A stretch of DNA of 64,000 bases from assembly GCA_019925105.1 (NCBI GenBank), contig JAHGAU010000048.1, positions 1-64,000 on the forward strand, read 5' to 3'. The position numbers were made by a program, and so were the translations under genes. The stretch is from Niebla homalea (Eukaryota > Ascomycota > Lecanoromycetes > Lecanorales > Ramalinaceae). Below the pieces are notes generated by a model that saw nothing but the letters and a program-made list of their open reading frames with translations, had not been told where the DNA came from and made no database searches. Below, piece after piece: positions 14,191 to 27,379 of the stretch; the first letter of the stretch is position 1; every line of letters starts with the position of its first letter.

Positions 14191-17100
14191 TAATAAATAT
14201 ATTCCAATTTAAAATAATAATTATTACTACCCCTTTTTAAGCCTTATTAATATACTTTACGTTAAAGTTTTAATAAAATTGGATTATAGTTTTTACGCTT
14301 TATCTAAATATAAATTATTAAAGATCAATTTAAAATCCTAGAATTATAAATAAGCTTTTAAATATTAAAAATTTAAAATTATACCTTTAATTATATACAA
14401 TAATTAATATAAATTCTTTAATACTTTATTAAGGAAATATTAATCCTTTATATAACGGCTTAATATTTAAAGAAGGATTTTATTAATTAAAGTCGGGAAT
14501 CAATAAAATATCTATTTATAACTTAAATTTTATAGTATACGTTATTATTCTTTATTTATTAAAATAAAAATATATAAGGGTTATTATAAGGACGTAAAAG
14601 GATTATATTAAAAAGCATTTTTAATTAAACGTTTAAGAGATTAACGGTATATAATATATAATAATATAATTATATAACGTAATAATTACGTTCGTTAAAA
14701 TAAAAACTCTTTAAACTTATTAACTTTATTTCCTTTTTATACGCTTTTTTTATTTATTTTAAGGCCGATTATTTAGGATTTATATTTATTATTAATTTCT
14801 TCTTATAATTTATAAAGTAATAAATTATAATTAAAACTTATAAACACGGATTTTAACGTAAAAGCTATTTTTAAAAATCCGGAATCTTAAGTTTATATTT
14901 AATTTTTATAAAGTAACGCTTTATATTTAAGTACGCCTTAATTTAAACGATATAATAAGATCTTATAAAATATATCTTTATATTTAAAGAAATATATATT
15001 TATTTAATATTTATTTACGTAAGGTTTAAGGAAGAAAATTTAAACGGTAAAGCTATTATTATTATATAACTTCGTTAAATACTTGGCTTTTTATCCCGTT
15101 CTATAAGGACTTACGAAGATATTAACTTAAACTTTCTTTACTTAATACCTTTTAACGTTATATTTCTTATTTATAATAAATATAGATTATTAATTAATAA
15201 TTTATAACGGCGTTAATAATTAAATAAAACGCGGATAAGATTTTTATTTATATTGGATTATTCCTTATAAATTTTATACGCTTAATAAGAATTTATAATA
15301 GCTTAAGTAACGATATTAATAAACGATATTTTTTTCAAAATAACTTTAATAAAAGTTTAATGGTTATAATTAAATAATTAAGTTTAAAATAATATTTACT
15401 TCTTTAATTACCGTTATTATATTATTTTCTATATATATATTAATTAAATCTTAATCTTTATATATATTTCCGTTAAATATTTTAAATATTAAATATACTT
15501 ATATATATTATATATTAAATCTTAAGTAATCTTAAGTTTATTTAAGTATTTATAATATTATACTTATATTACTTTTTAAGCCGGTTTCTGAATCCTTTTT
15601 ACTTTATTTTATATTATTAATATATACTTTATTTTAAGCTTAACCATAACCTTATATATATTAATATCGTCTTTTTCTGGTGCTTAAGGTAGCTTTTTTC
15701 GACTCTTCTCTTTTTTATAAAGTCTTATAATACTTTATTATTTATATAGTTTTTTAAGGATAATTCTTAATTAAAATATATTATAAATAAGAATTTAATA
15801 AAGATCTTAAAAGCAATAAGATTAAAGCTTTTAAAGAAATAAAAGGTTATCCTTTAATTTTTATTTTAAGAAAGATTTTATATTTCTATAGAAATATTAC
15901 TTAAAAATATAAATTTAAAGTTAAGTATTTGCTCTTTATTAAACGCGGTATCTTATTAAGGCAGTTTCTCCGGGCTTAAGTTAAGGTTTTAATAAAATTA
16001 TAAAGTTCTATTAAGTTCCCGTCGCGGTAACTTTATCGGAACGTTATTACGACCCCCTTAAACACGAGTTAATTGTAATTTTATAGTACGAGTAAGGTAT
16101 AATAGCTAATTCTATACGTAAGTAAAAAGTTTTACTTTCCTATAGAATTTAATAAAATATTACCGTGTTACGATAATGGTTATAAATATAAAATTTATTT
16201 AACCCGTAAATAATAACTATTAATACCAGATAAAGATATTAAGGATATAAATTAACTATAAAAAAGTTTAAGAACGGTTAACCGAAAAGACTATACTAGC
16301 TTAATATTAGCTAGGTATAAGCTAGTAACGTTATTAAGCTATAAGTTATAGTCTTAAAAAGTACAAGAAGGCGTTTAGTTTATTAATTGGAAACCGTATT
16401 TAAGCCTATTATACCGAAAAGTATTAGGACGATATATTAAAACGTATATACGATAAGGAACCCAATAAAGGCGGTTTATTAATTTAAGGATTTAATAATA
16501 ATATTATAAGTAAATTAATAATATTTCAGTTAAAGTAACGAGAAATAAGGATATTTTAAAGCTATAGTATTATTAATAATAATAAGTATAGGGATTAAGA
16601 AATATATTACTTTATATTAACGATTAAGTACGTAACTGAAAAGTTATTATAATATAATAAGCTATTATTCTTATTAATAACCTTTTATAATATATAAATA
16701 CTTAAATACCTTATATATTAATAACGTTACAGACGAAACGCTTATTATGATATCGATCGTTATTCTGATAGAGTCCGTTCTTATTATTTTATTAATTATT
16801 AAAATACGTATTTATTAAGATTTAAAATATTTATTTTTAACTCTTAGTAATCGTATAATATCCAGAATAAAAAGAAATTACGTAAGAGTTATAAAGATCC
16901 CTTAAATTTATACCCGTAGAGTATAATTTAAGTCGTTTCTTTAATAAAAGCTTATAAATAAAATAAATTATATAATAATTAAATTCCCGATTAAAAGGTT
17001 AAAGTAAATAAAATAAATAGTAAATATATTTTATATAAATAATAGAGAAAAACACGGTAAAGGAAAAATTATAATAGGAAATTTTCTATATTTAAGCTTA

Positions 17101-19564
17101 TATATATTTTTTATATTTATTAATATATAATTAATTATAATCAATAATAAGTACTATAATAATAATATTAATTATAATAACTTAAATATATTTAAGTTAT
17201 TAATTTCGGCCGATATTTAAGATAATAAAATTAACTGTAAATTAATTAAAGTATAATATATTAAGTTTTAATATATTGAAAACTTTAGCCCTTTTAATTT
17301 ATTTTTAATAATTATTATTTCCTTATATATTTATGCCGTAAAGTTCTTAAACGATTATTAATAATTAATTATTACTTTTATAATTTTATACTTATATTCG
17401 CTTAAGAAACCGTACGTTTTTTAAATTTAATTTCATAATTTAATTAATAATACTATAAATAAAGGTAAATAAGTAATTTATTAAGAATATTTTAATAATT
17501 AATATTAATACTTACTCGATAATTCTTAATATATTAATTATATTTTTAAGCGTAGTTTTAATACTTATCTTAACTTATTTAACTTAAATTAAGCTATTTT
17601 TATTCCTTTAAAGGGCGTAATAAATATATTGATTTAAAGGCTAATACCTAATCTTACCTGTCCCCGGGATTATCCTTAAAACCTAAATCCTTTGAATATA
17701 TAAGTTTATTATTAATTATAGGTCCCTTATAATTAGATTCCTAGAATACGTAAAGAGTAAATATAGATATTATATATATTAAAGAGCCTTTATTAATATC
17801 CTTTATAGAGTTTAATAAATACATTTTAAAGGATATATTTTAACTTATACCGATATCCGGGCCTATATTATCTTTAAAAGTATAAAGACTTAATCCTTCC
17901 GATTAAAATCCTTATATTATAGTTAATACGATAATGAAATAATATATAAAGTAACCCGCGTAAATATTAAAAAATATATCTGGTTTTATACTTTCTTATA
18001 TATAATTATATAATAATTAAAAAACTTATATAATTTTATTAAAGTAATTAATAATAATAATAATGGATTTATTTAAGGCTTAATTAAGTCCGTTTTTAAA
18101 GCTTAATAGTAAGAGTTAAGGTTTAAGCGTTATTACGTTTTTAAGGTTATATAAATAAAATAAAAGTACGGGTAATTAATTACGGTTAAGTATTATTGGT
18201 ATAGGAATAATTAAATTATATTATATTATTTAACTTAATCCGATTAACTTAGATTATAATATTTAAGGATATTATATAATTTATTTTCTGTTTCTTATTT
18301 ATATAACCTTATTAAAGCTATATTATAACGTAATTTATTAAACGTTATTATATGCTCTTTTAACCTTAATATATAAGTAAAAAGTGAAAAATACTCGGTT
18401 ATATATATAAGCGGAAATAATCCTTATATAAGTAAATAATAAGTATTATTAATACTTTAAGATCTTAATATATATAGTAACTCTAAAAATTTATTAAAAG
18501 ACTCGAGGATATTAATATTATAACGTACTTAAGAGCGGTATTATAAATTTAAGTATTTAATTTAATTAACCTTTATAATTAATTTTCCCTGGTATAGCTT
18601 ATATATAACGTTAAAAAACGCCTTAAAGAATTAATACGCTTTTACTATATTTATTTATAGCGAGGATAATAGATAATCGATAAATTTTAAGGGTAAAGAA
18701 TTTATTTAAAATTAATAATTATTAATATATAAAAAGATTTCGGGACGTAATAACTTACTTTAATATATTTAACTCTTAATTTAAACTTAAGGAGTTTTAA
18801 CTTAATACCGCGGAACCGGCAATATAATTCCTTTAAGTTTTTAAATATTATTATATTATTACGGTATATTACGTTATATAACGTTCGTAATCCGATTTAA
18901 TCAATTTTAAATCGGAACGTAAACTCTTATAACTTTATTACTTTAAACTTTAATAAATACTTAATCGCCGTAACTATACTGTAAATAAGTTATTACGTTT
19001 TATAAGTTTAAAGAACCTATAGTAATTTAAAGTTAAGTTAATTAAATATGGTTTTTTTTTAAATTAATAATAATTTAAGTTTATTTTTCTTAATTAAAAT
19101 CTTTTTTATTTTTAATATTAAAGCGGTAAATATTTATTAATAAATTTAATAAAGGTTTTAAGCGTTATAATTATTATATAAAATTAATAATAATTATTCT
19201 TAAAATAAATCGCTTAAATATATAATTAACGATAGCGTTACTATTACGGTATTATTATCCATCGAAGTTATAAACGTAGTTAAAGACCTAAATATTTAAT
19301 AAAGTACTTTTAATTAAAGTAATCGTTTAAGAATAAAATAAGGGCTATAATAATATAAATTAAAAAGGGAATTAAAAAGTAAAGTATTAAGAGGTTAATA
19401 AGAAAAGTAATTCTTATTAAAATTAAATTCTTATTAAGTATTCTTATTTTAAGGGAAGTAAGTATTATAGTATATTCGATTAATAATAACATTAAATAAT
19501 TATATAAAGTTATTTTATTACCAGAAAATAAGTATAATAAGAAACTATATAGGACCTTATTTAA
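14191..19564. other. Unidentified RIP-degraded DNA
   Basis: No element could be named. From about 15,950 to 16,900 the plus strand is less degraded (for example cgtcgcggtaactttatcgg near 16,020), and a plus-strand frame can be read that would be rich in His, Pro, Arg and Ser before RIP. It has no catalytic motif I recognise. Other modestly GC-rich spots lie near 17,650-17,740 and 18,800-18,830. The 60-codon minus-strand frame at 19,310-19,492 is a hydrophobic chance frame. Confidence 0.4.
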
Positions 19565-19739
19565 TTAATAAAAAGGAAACACTATAGGATATTATTTTAT
19601 TAATAAAAAGTAAATACTATAAAATATTATTTTATTAATAAAAAGTAAGTACTATAGGATATTATTCCGTTAATAAAAAGTAAATACTATAGGATATTAT
19701 TCCGTTAATAAAAAGTAAGTACTATAAAATATTATTTAC
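19565..19739. repeat. 35-bp minisatellite, five units
   Basis: Five head-to-tail 35-bp units start at 19,565, 19,600, 19,635, 19,670 and 19,705. Each begins ttaataaaaag and carries a central actata core. Units differ mainly by transitions (gg/aa, cc/tt), and the first unit has ggaaac in place of gtaaat. A period of 35 is not a multiple of three, so this array is unlikely to have been translated throughout. Confidence 0.9.
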
Positions 19740-22660
19740 GTAAACAGTATAATATAAAATTCTTTAATTATTAATATTACGGATAAAAGTTATTATAAAT
19801 AAAGATATTTATTAAGGAGTTTACTATAAGAAAGTTATAATATATTATAGTACTTAAACGTAACTTTAATATTGATAATCGTTTTAATTAATATTCTTTC
19901 CGTATAAATTCTTTATACTTATATATATCCTATATAGTTTCGATAATCCTTTTATCCAAGCGTAAATATTATTTAAAAATTAAATTCTTAAATTATTAAT
20001 TATCTTTAAATATTTAAGAGCTTAATTACGATCGTAAGGAATATAAAGTAGATATTTTACTTAACAATATAATAAGACTATTATTACCGATCCTTAATAG
20101 TTAAACCTAAATAAATAATATATAATATTATTTTTATAAACGCCCTTTATAAGTTATTAAGTATCTTATATTTCTCCGAAATTATAACGTTTAAGGATCC
20201 TTATACGGATTAAAGACTTTATAGGACCGTATTTATTAAAGTATAATTTCCTAATTAATATTTATATATTATAGAATTTATTAAGCAATATTTAATATTT
20301 AAAAACCAGCCCAATATAAACCTTTCTATAATTTACGCTTTATTATCGTTAAGATCCAAGTTTAAAAACGGCTCGTAACCTTTTATAATATAATAAATAG
20401 TTAAATTAAGGGTAAAAATATTAGTTTTTTAATCCGTATACTTATATTTAAGTTAAAATATATAAGACTTAATATTCTTAACCGTAAACTTATTCCTAAA
20501 TATACCGCGGAGTTAATATCGGGTTTATAAATATAAAATTCCTATTAACTTTAAAATTTACTTACTTTAAAATCTTATTATTAAATCTAAAAGATATATG
20601 CTTAAGTAATAAACGCTTATTAATTAAACCTTTATATTTAATAATATTCTAATAAAAACTTATCGCTTATAGTATTTAAGCTTTAAACTTAAAACTTATA
20701 AGTATTTAAATATATAAATATTTAAGGATAATTATATCGTTAACGATACCTATAAAATTATTACTGCCCGTAGTTAAGTAAGTAATAATAGGATTAGGGT
20801 AATATACGCTTAAATAAACCTTTATAGTTATCTTAAAGGATAATAAAATAATTATAAAAATAAAGAAAACCCTTAAGGATTAATATCGCTGAAGTTTTTC
20901 CGTTAATAATATAATTATATAAGTAATTACCTTAATACCTTCCTTCCGGCTATATACTTACCCTCTTTAATACGGTTATCGATATAAATAATAAAGGTCT
21001 TAAGGACCGGTATTTATCTTTTAAGACGAAGTTTTAAAATTAACTTTAATATAGTAGAAGCTATTAAGATTATCGTTAATACGCTTAAAGTTTATAATTT
21101 TATTATTATTAAGGGGGATATATATTCCGTTAATTTATAAAAGACGCCTATATATTAAGTAACTTGCTCTCCCTTTTAAGTTAAACGTTTTTAATTATAA
21201 ATATAATACTTTAAGACCTTTATCGCCTATTATAAACGCTCTTTTAAGATATTTAAGTCCGTATCTTATAAAGTCGGTTATAATTATTAAAATATAAACC
21301 GTAATCTTTATTAAAAGACTATAATTAAAGACTTAAATATTATAGCTTTAAGTTATAATTAACTTAATAAGAAGAAAAGTATTAAATAAATTATTAATAT
21401 TAATTAAGCGATTTATAATAAAGTATCCGGGAATATAAATATTATTAAAGTTAATAAATAAAATATATATAATTTTATTTCGTTTTTAAAAAGGAATTTA
21501 ATATAAATAGATTCCTTTATTAAGCCTGGCTATAACGGTTAATCCCTCGTCCTTCCGGGGACGAAGTATTAAAGTTAAAAGTTATTAAATATTATTAACG
21601 AAATTAATTTATTCCCGAGTAATTAATTAATTAAAGAGTTATATTATTATATAATTTATCCGACGTTTAACGTTAACGGATAATAAAGTTTAATTTTAAA
21701 AGTTTAAACTTAATTTTATTAATTATCTTATTATTAATAAAATTAATAGTTAAAATTAATAATAAATAAAAATATAAAGAGCTTAAATAATTAAGCTTAT
21801 AATTTAATTAAGCTATAATAAATTATTATACTATTTTTAATATTAATATACGGCGGTATAAGGGCGTTTTTAAGTTACGGGAATATTTTACTTTAATTTC
21901 TTTATATAATTTCAAATAATATTTAACTACCCTTTTAAGCTTTATTAATAATTAAAGCTTATATTTAAGATATTTAAGTTTATTCCGGTTAATATACCTA
22001 AACTTTTCGCGATCTTAAATTAAGATAATAAGATATTTATTTATTATACTTATAACCTTTTTATATAAAAAGTATTTTACGCTTATTAATAGCTTATAAG
22101 TTAAACTTATTTTATATTTTCTTAAGTATTCCAGTATCTTATTTATTATTAAATGAGTTTATAAAAAAGCGATATTAACGTATTTCCGGTTTAATGTAAA
22201 CTATATTCGTATTTGTAGTTTAAAAGTTTTTTAAATAATAACTTATAGGTTAAAATCCTTTCAAAGATAAGCTCGCGTAATTTATTATTAAAATATACGC
22301 CTTTTAAGTTAAATTACGTATTTCTTTATAGATAATTTTGGATCGTAGGTTTAAGGATATAATTATACGGGAATACGTAAATTATTAAATGGACTTAATA
22401 TTAATATACGTTAAGGGTATTATTATAATAAGAATCTATATATTTTACTATTTTACGGATCACTTTTCATATATATTAATAATTGCTTTTAATTAAAGTT
22501 TATTCCTAAGTCTTTATAATTTAAAATACTTATAATATATCTTAATACGTAATAATTATCGGCTTATAAATTTATAATATTAAACGATAATAATATCCTA
22601 TTATATTAAGTCTTAATTAAGTCCGTATCGTCCGGACTTTTATTAAAATATTATTATAAG
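19740..22660. other. Unidentified RIP-degraded DNA
   Basis: Both strands were read for retroelement and transposase motifs and none was found. A less mutated spot sits at 21,520-21,570 (ctcgtccttccggggacg). A plus-strand frame through about 21,060-21,480 reads as hydrophobic segments with TAA stops, but it matches no family I can name. Confidence 0.35.
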
Positions 22661-23460
22661 GTATTAACGTTAATTTATAAATCCGTTTAATAGAAATTTT
22701 ATATTTTTACGTTATATAAATCCAGATTTTAATTTATTTATTTAGGATTATTTATATACCCTTAGAAGTTAAGAATATATATAAAATATTACTATAAAGT
22801 ATTAAAATTAACTTATAAATAAGTCCTTTTAAAGGCTAATAAGTTTACGTTATATAAGTCTAGTCTTCCGTTTACTTATTTAGAAGTATTTTTAAATTCC
22901 TGGAAGTTAAATACGTTTACGAAGTATTATTAAAAAGTATTAAGATTAACTTATAAGTCCGTTTTTTTTAAAGTTAATAAATTTATATTATATAAATCCA
23001 GTCTTTAATCTATTTATTTATGAGTACTCTTAAAGTCCGAGAAGTTAAGAACGTATATAAAGTATTATTAAGAAATATTAATATTAACTTATAAGTCTGC
23101 TTTTTTTAAGGTTAATAAATTTATATTATATAAATTTAGTCTTTAATCTACTTATCTATAAGTACTCTTAAAGTCCGAGAAATCAGGAACGTATATAAAG
23201 TATTATTAAGAGGTATTAATATTAACTTATAAACCCGTTTATTTAAAATTTAATAAACTTATATTATATAACTTTAATCTTAAAATTAATTATTTATTCA
23301 AAAATTCTTAAGAGTTAAAACCGTATATAAAATATTATTATAAAATATTAATATTAACTTATAAATCCGATTCCCCGTTATATAATTTTAGGTTTAAATT
23401 TATTTATTAAAGAGCATTTATAAAACTTTATAAATTAGGAATATATATAAAATATTATAA
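22661..23460. repeat. 138-bp tandem repeat, about six units
   Basis: Units start at 22,661, 22,799, 22,937, 23,075 and 23,213, exactly 138 bp apart, with a sixth starting at 23,345 after a 6-bp shortening. Each begins with a form of gtattaatattaacttataa and contains a central ttatattatataa and a distal gtatataaagtattatta. The period equals 46 codons, and indels between units are rare, which fits a formerly translated repeat protein. Frames on both strands are broken by RIP stops, so I cannot assign the coding strand or name a repeat family. Confidence 0.85.
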
Positions 23461-25650
23461 TTAAAATAAACTTAAATAGTTAAGTAATAAATAACTATAA
23501 TATAAAAAAATTATATAATTGGAAAGCCCGTTATGAGTTATATTATATTTAAAGGGTATTCCGGTAGATTTAATTACCAGTCTTCTCGGTAATAAAGGCT
23601 TCCCGTTATCGTTTATCGGTAATATTATTATATAAAAGTTTAAGAAGGAATTACGGAATAAAAAAAGGGAATATTCTATAATAAGTTAAGTAATACCGTA
23701 ATAACGATTTAGTCTAAGTAAAGTTAAGCTATAATAATTTATATTGAATAAAGTTTAGCCTCTTATTAATAATAAGATTAAATAATAATAATTTATTTAT
23801 AATATTATACTTATTTATTATGTTTATATTTAGGTTAATAATTATATTAACTTATTCTTTTTTCCTTTTAATTTTATAGTAAGTTTAAGCTCATTAAATG
23901 AACCTTATCCATCCAGGAATCCTTTTACCGAATAAGGTATTACTTCCGGGGTCTCTTACGCCCCTGGTTTACCTCTTTTTCTTTTAAGATTTTTCCTTCT
24001 TAATTCTATTACTTATAAATAATCGCTATTTAAGAGTTTATATATTATATTAACATTTTTATAGCACAATTATACTTATTATCGGTATACTTTTCTCTTT
24101 TTAAGCTAGCCGGAACAAAAGGAGACGAAGGGGGTAAAAGGTCGCCTCTATTTTTTTTATCCGAGGTAAATAGTAACGAGAAACGATAACGTTTAATATA
24201 ACGTTTCGGTAAAAACTTCTTCTTAATAGCAGATCGTGGTTTTTTCTTTAAGAAATATAATATAATACTCTTTTTATTATAATTACTCGGATATTCTTTG
24301 CCTTTTAATACTTTAACTTCTTAATAAGGTTAGCTATTATCGTTAAAGACGACGCTTATATTATCGGTTTATATATAAACTCTTATTAAAAAGTTAATAT
24401 CGTAAATATAGGAGATTTCGGACTCTTAATATAAAATAGGAGCTTTAATAAATAATATTAATATTATAATTATTAAGATAAAACGTAGATTTTATTTAGC
24501 ATTTAAATTTATTAAAAAAGCTAATAAAATATTCAATAAATTTCGCTCTCTACTATAATCGCAATAATACTACTTAGATAGTAAATAATAATTAAAGTAA
24601 ATATAATTATCGCCTTAATTATCCTGGAAGTTTACTTACTTTAGGTTAATAATATAATTTTTATTATTATTTTATTTATAGTCTTATTAATTATATAAAT
24701 AAATAAAGTTAGGTTATAAGTTAAATATATTACTTTCTTTCTACTCGTATTTAAACGTATATTTAAAGCTTATACTTAGTTTATCTATTAAATATATATT
24801 ATTCTTATACGCATTTTATAGCTTTTACGTTTTATCCGCGTCCGATAATAAGTTTTTAAGGCTCGGGAGGTTTTTAAAATTATTACTATAAATACCGCCG
24901 TAACTTTCTCGCTTTTTTATTATATTTACGGAGTTATTAATTATTATTTAATTTATAGAATAAGTAATTTATTTTTACCGCTTATTCCGATAATAATAGG
25001 AATTAAGGGGTTATTAAGTAATAATAAGGTTATATTTAATACTTAAATCGGATTAAAGCCGTTAACTTTCTCCCTTAATTTATTATTAATTTTAAGAACT
25101 TAACGGCTTTCTTAAAAACGATTAAAGGCGGGCGCTTTATATACCGGAGGCCGGTAATTATTACGTAGACCTACCTTGGGTAAGGGTTATTTATAGAAAT
25201 TAATAATATTTATATTAATAAAGGCTATTCTAAGATATAAAGTACGAAGGGAATTAAATAATTTAATAAGATTAATTTACTTAAATATAAAGGTTAAGGA
25301 AGAAATTTCAAGATTAAGAGTTAAACGGTAAAAGGAGCTATATTTATATTAAAAGCTTTAAGATTAATATCGAGCTCTTTCTTTTTATTTTTTAAGACTT
25401 ATTCCTTTTATAATTATTCGATTATTAATAATTATTAAATCTTATATTAATTAATATACGTTAATAAGTCCTTTAACTATATAAACCGCGTATTTAATTA
25501 ATTATCCCGTAATAACCTTTAAGTTAAGCTTCCTTATTAATATTAACTATATTACCCCTCTTTAATCCTTAACGTAAAGAGGATCGGTATCTTAAAAATA
25601 CCTTTTTAAAAACTATAAAAGGAAAGGTTCTTTTGGGTTTATATCTTAAT
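23461..25650. other. RIP-degraded DNA with lightly mutated patches
   Basis: No element could be named. Patches with more G+C and surviving CpA/TpG occur at about 23,900-23,990, 24,100-24,260 and 25,110-25,190. They could be ends of old insertions, since the identified elements below are least mutated at their ends, but I found no terminal repeats or target-site duplications to prove it. Confidence 0.4.
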
Positions 25651-25881
25651 TTCAATTAGTTAACCTTCCTTAACCGTTTTAACTTCAATTAGTTAACCTT
25701 CTTTAACCGTTTTAACTTCGATTAATTAACCTTCCTTAGCCGTTTCGACTTCAATTAGCTAATTTTCCTTAGCCGTTTTGACTTCAACTAATTAACCTTC
25801 CTTAACCGTTTTAACTTTAACCAGCTAACCTTCCTTAACCGTCTTTACTTTAATTAGCTAACTTTCCTTAACCGTTTTATC
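25651..25881. repeat. 33-bp minisatellite, seven units
   Basis: Seven 33-bp units run head to tail, each with the core ttaaccttccttaaccg. The period is 11 codons. Read on the minus strand, the units translate as an 11-residue motif close to VKEGQLIEVKT if TAA is taken as a RIP-mutated Gln. The frame stays open through all units apart from that recurring position. This makes the minus strand the more attractive coding strand, but a plus-strand frame is also possible. The ancestral protein is not recognised. Confidence 0.85.
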
Positions 25882-26292
25882 CGTAAAGTATTAAATACCT
25901 ATTCGTAAAAGGTTTATATAACTCAATCCCAATAAAGCCTTTAACTTAAAGGATAGGGATATAGTTTAATTAAGCCTTTATATTATATATGTTTCCTTAG
26001 AGTTATTTTTTAATTTAAATAATATTAATTAAGTATTATAATTAACGTTTATAAAACTTAAGTAAACTAAATTAAACCGGTAAAATACCACCGATCTTTA
26101 TTAAATTTAATATAGGGGAAATTAAGAGATTACTTTATAATTTAACTTAAAGTTATAGGTTAACGGCGTAATAGAAATCTGCTTAAAAGCGTAAAGTATT
26201 TTTTTAATTAATTATTATTATAAAAAGAACAATACCGATTATTAATTATTACTATTAATTCCTATAATCTTACGTTAATCGCTTAATTAATT

Positions 26293-26625
26293 ATAAAGGT
26301 ATAATAAGGAAAATATTATTAAAGTAGTAATTACGAGTAATCCTACGCCGATCGTTTAATTAACGGTAAAATATAATAGGAAAAACATTATTAAGGTAAT
26401 AATTACGAGTAATCCTACGCTAATCATTTAACTGGCGGTAAAATATAACAGGGAAGGCATTATTAAGGTAATAATTATAAATAATTTTACGCCGATTATT
26501 TAATTAACGGTAAAATATAATAGGGAAGGTATTATTAAAATAATAATTATAAGTAATTTTACGCTGATCGTTTAATTAATAGTAAGGTATAACAGGGAAA
26601 ATATTATTAAAGTAATATTTACGAA
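26293..26625. repeat. 72-bp tandem repeat, four to five units
   Basis: Full units start at 26,365, 26,437 and 26,509, with a slightly shorter unit before them (from about 26,293) and a partial one from 26,581. Each contains gtaataattacgagtaat or a RIP variant, then gatcgtttaattaa. The period equals 24 codons. Frames on both strands can be followed across units with stops only at repeat-conserved positions, so the coding strand is unresolved. It lies only about 400 bp from the 33-bp array. Confidence 0.85.
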
Positions 26626-26779
26626 TAAGGTTTAAACGATGAAGTTAAAGAGGAATAGTTATTAATTATATAACCAATAAAAAAAGGGTAAAGGCTAATA
26701 TAAATAAGGGTAAAAAATTAAAAGGAAGAAGGAGGAAATATAAGGGGAAGGCGGTATTTATATTAAGAAAGCGGCGAGG

Positions 26780-26895
26780 AACGATAAGACTATACGTATC
26801 CCAGCTGGGCGGCCGCTAAACCCAATTGAGCCACACTGGGCCAGAAGCCGGAAAGCGCGCCCCTTTTGCCGTCCGCTCCTTTATAAATAAAAAGG
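26780..26895 (-). other. GC-rich, lightly mutated patch with a Pol III A-box-like motif
   Basis: This short block abruptly breaks the AT-rich background (for example cccagctgggcggccgct and ggaaagcgcgcccc) and retains CpA and TpG. On the minus strand it contains TGGCTCAATTGG, which fits the tRNA-type A-box consensus TRGYNNARNNGG, preceded by a GGCCCAGTG-like lead. That arrangement would suit the head of a tRNA-derived SINE. I do not see a convincing B-box about 30-60 bp downstream and cannot fold a tRNA, so this is only a candidate. It may instead be the lightly mutated end of an unrecognised element. Confidence 0.3.
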
Positions 26896-26900
26896 GTATT

Positions 26901-27269
26901 TGTTAGCGCCTAGCGCTCAGCAAGCGCCTAGCGTATACCAAGCATACCAAGCACCGGCTTACTTAAGGGCTATGGCCAAGTAGGGTAGCCGTCTGAACGG
27001 TGGCTTTTAAAACTAAAGGCTTCAGGAGTTCAGGCCTTTTATATACGGGTATACGTAACTATAACCGGGGTTAAAATCATTATTACCGTAGTTTAAGCTA
27101 CCCTTAAGATTGGTTATTTAAGATAGGCTTATATCCAGCCAGTTTATAATTCCTTAAGAATTAATTTACCTTTTGAATCTAAGTATTAAATCTATAGTTA
27201 TACTTTACGTCTTCTATAAACCCCTTTTAACTAGCCCCGCCAGCTGTAAGCCGGCGGACCAGTCTAACA
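26901..27269. mobile_element. Solo LTR (369 bp) with 5-bp target-site duplication
   Basis: The segment starts TGTTAGCGCC and ends CCAGTCTAACA, giving the TG...CA termini and short inverted end (TGTTAG/CTAACA) of an LTR. It is flanked on both sides by GTATT (26,896-26,900 and 27,270-27,274), a perfect 5-bp duplication. No internal retroelement sequence lies between, so it looks like a solo LTR left by recombination or a small non-autonomous element. Both ends are hardly RIP-mutated, while the middle (about 27,060-27,200) is partly mutated. No second copy exists in this window. Confidence 0.6.
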
Positions 27270-27374
27270 GTATTAAAGAATAAGAGTTTAAAGAAATTAT
27301 TAATTCCCGATATATTAATTAAAAATAAGGGTTATAATATAAAGTTAAATAAGTAAACTTATCCCCGGATAATA
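27270..27374 (-). mobile_element. Possible downstream fragment of Gypsy-Z
   Basis: This AT-rich piece lies between the solo LTR and the second candidate insertion. Joined to the Gypsy-Z integrase end at 28,336, removing 27,380-28,335 and one CTTAA, the minus-strand integrase frame continues without a frameshift, interrupted only by TAA stops. That is what excision of a clean insertion would give. The peptide itself is too degraded to match to a family, so the link rests on frame continuity and the flanking duplication. Confidence 0.3.
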
Positions 27375-27379
27375 CTTAA

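Noticed and set aside
13941..14240. 99-codon plus and 67-codon minus frames
   Set aside because: Both are translations of the 39-bp tandem repeat and overlap on opposite strands.
19310..19492. 60-codon minus-strand frame
   Set aside because: Low-complexity hydrophobic frame in RIP-degraded DNA, with no domain.
25651..26625. CRISPR-like array
   Set aside because: The 33- and 72-bp repeats are direct tandem repeats without unique spacers, in a fungal RIP context.
26780..26895. tRNA gene
   Set aside because: An A-box-like motif is present, but no acceptor stem, anticodon arm or B-box could be folded.
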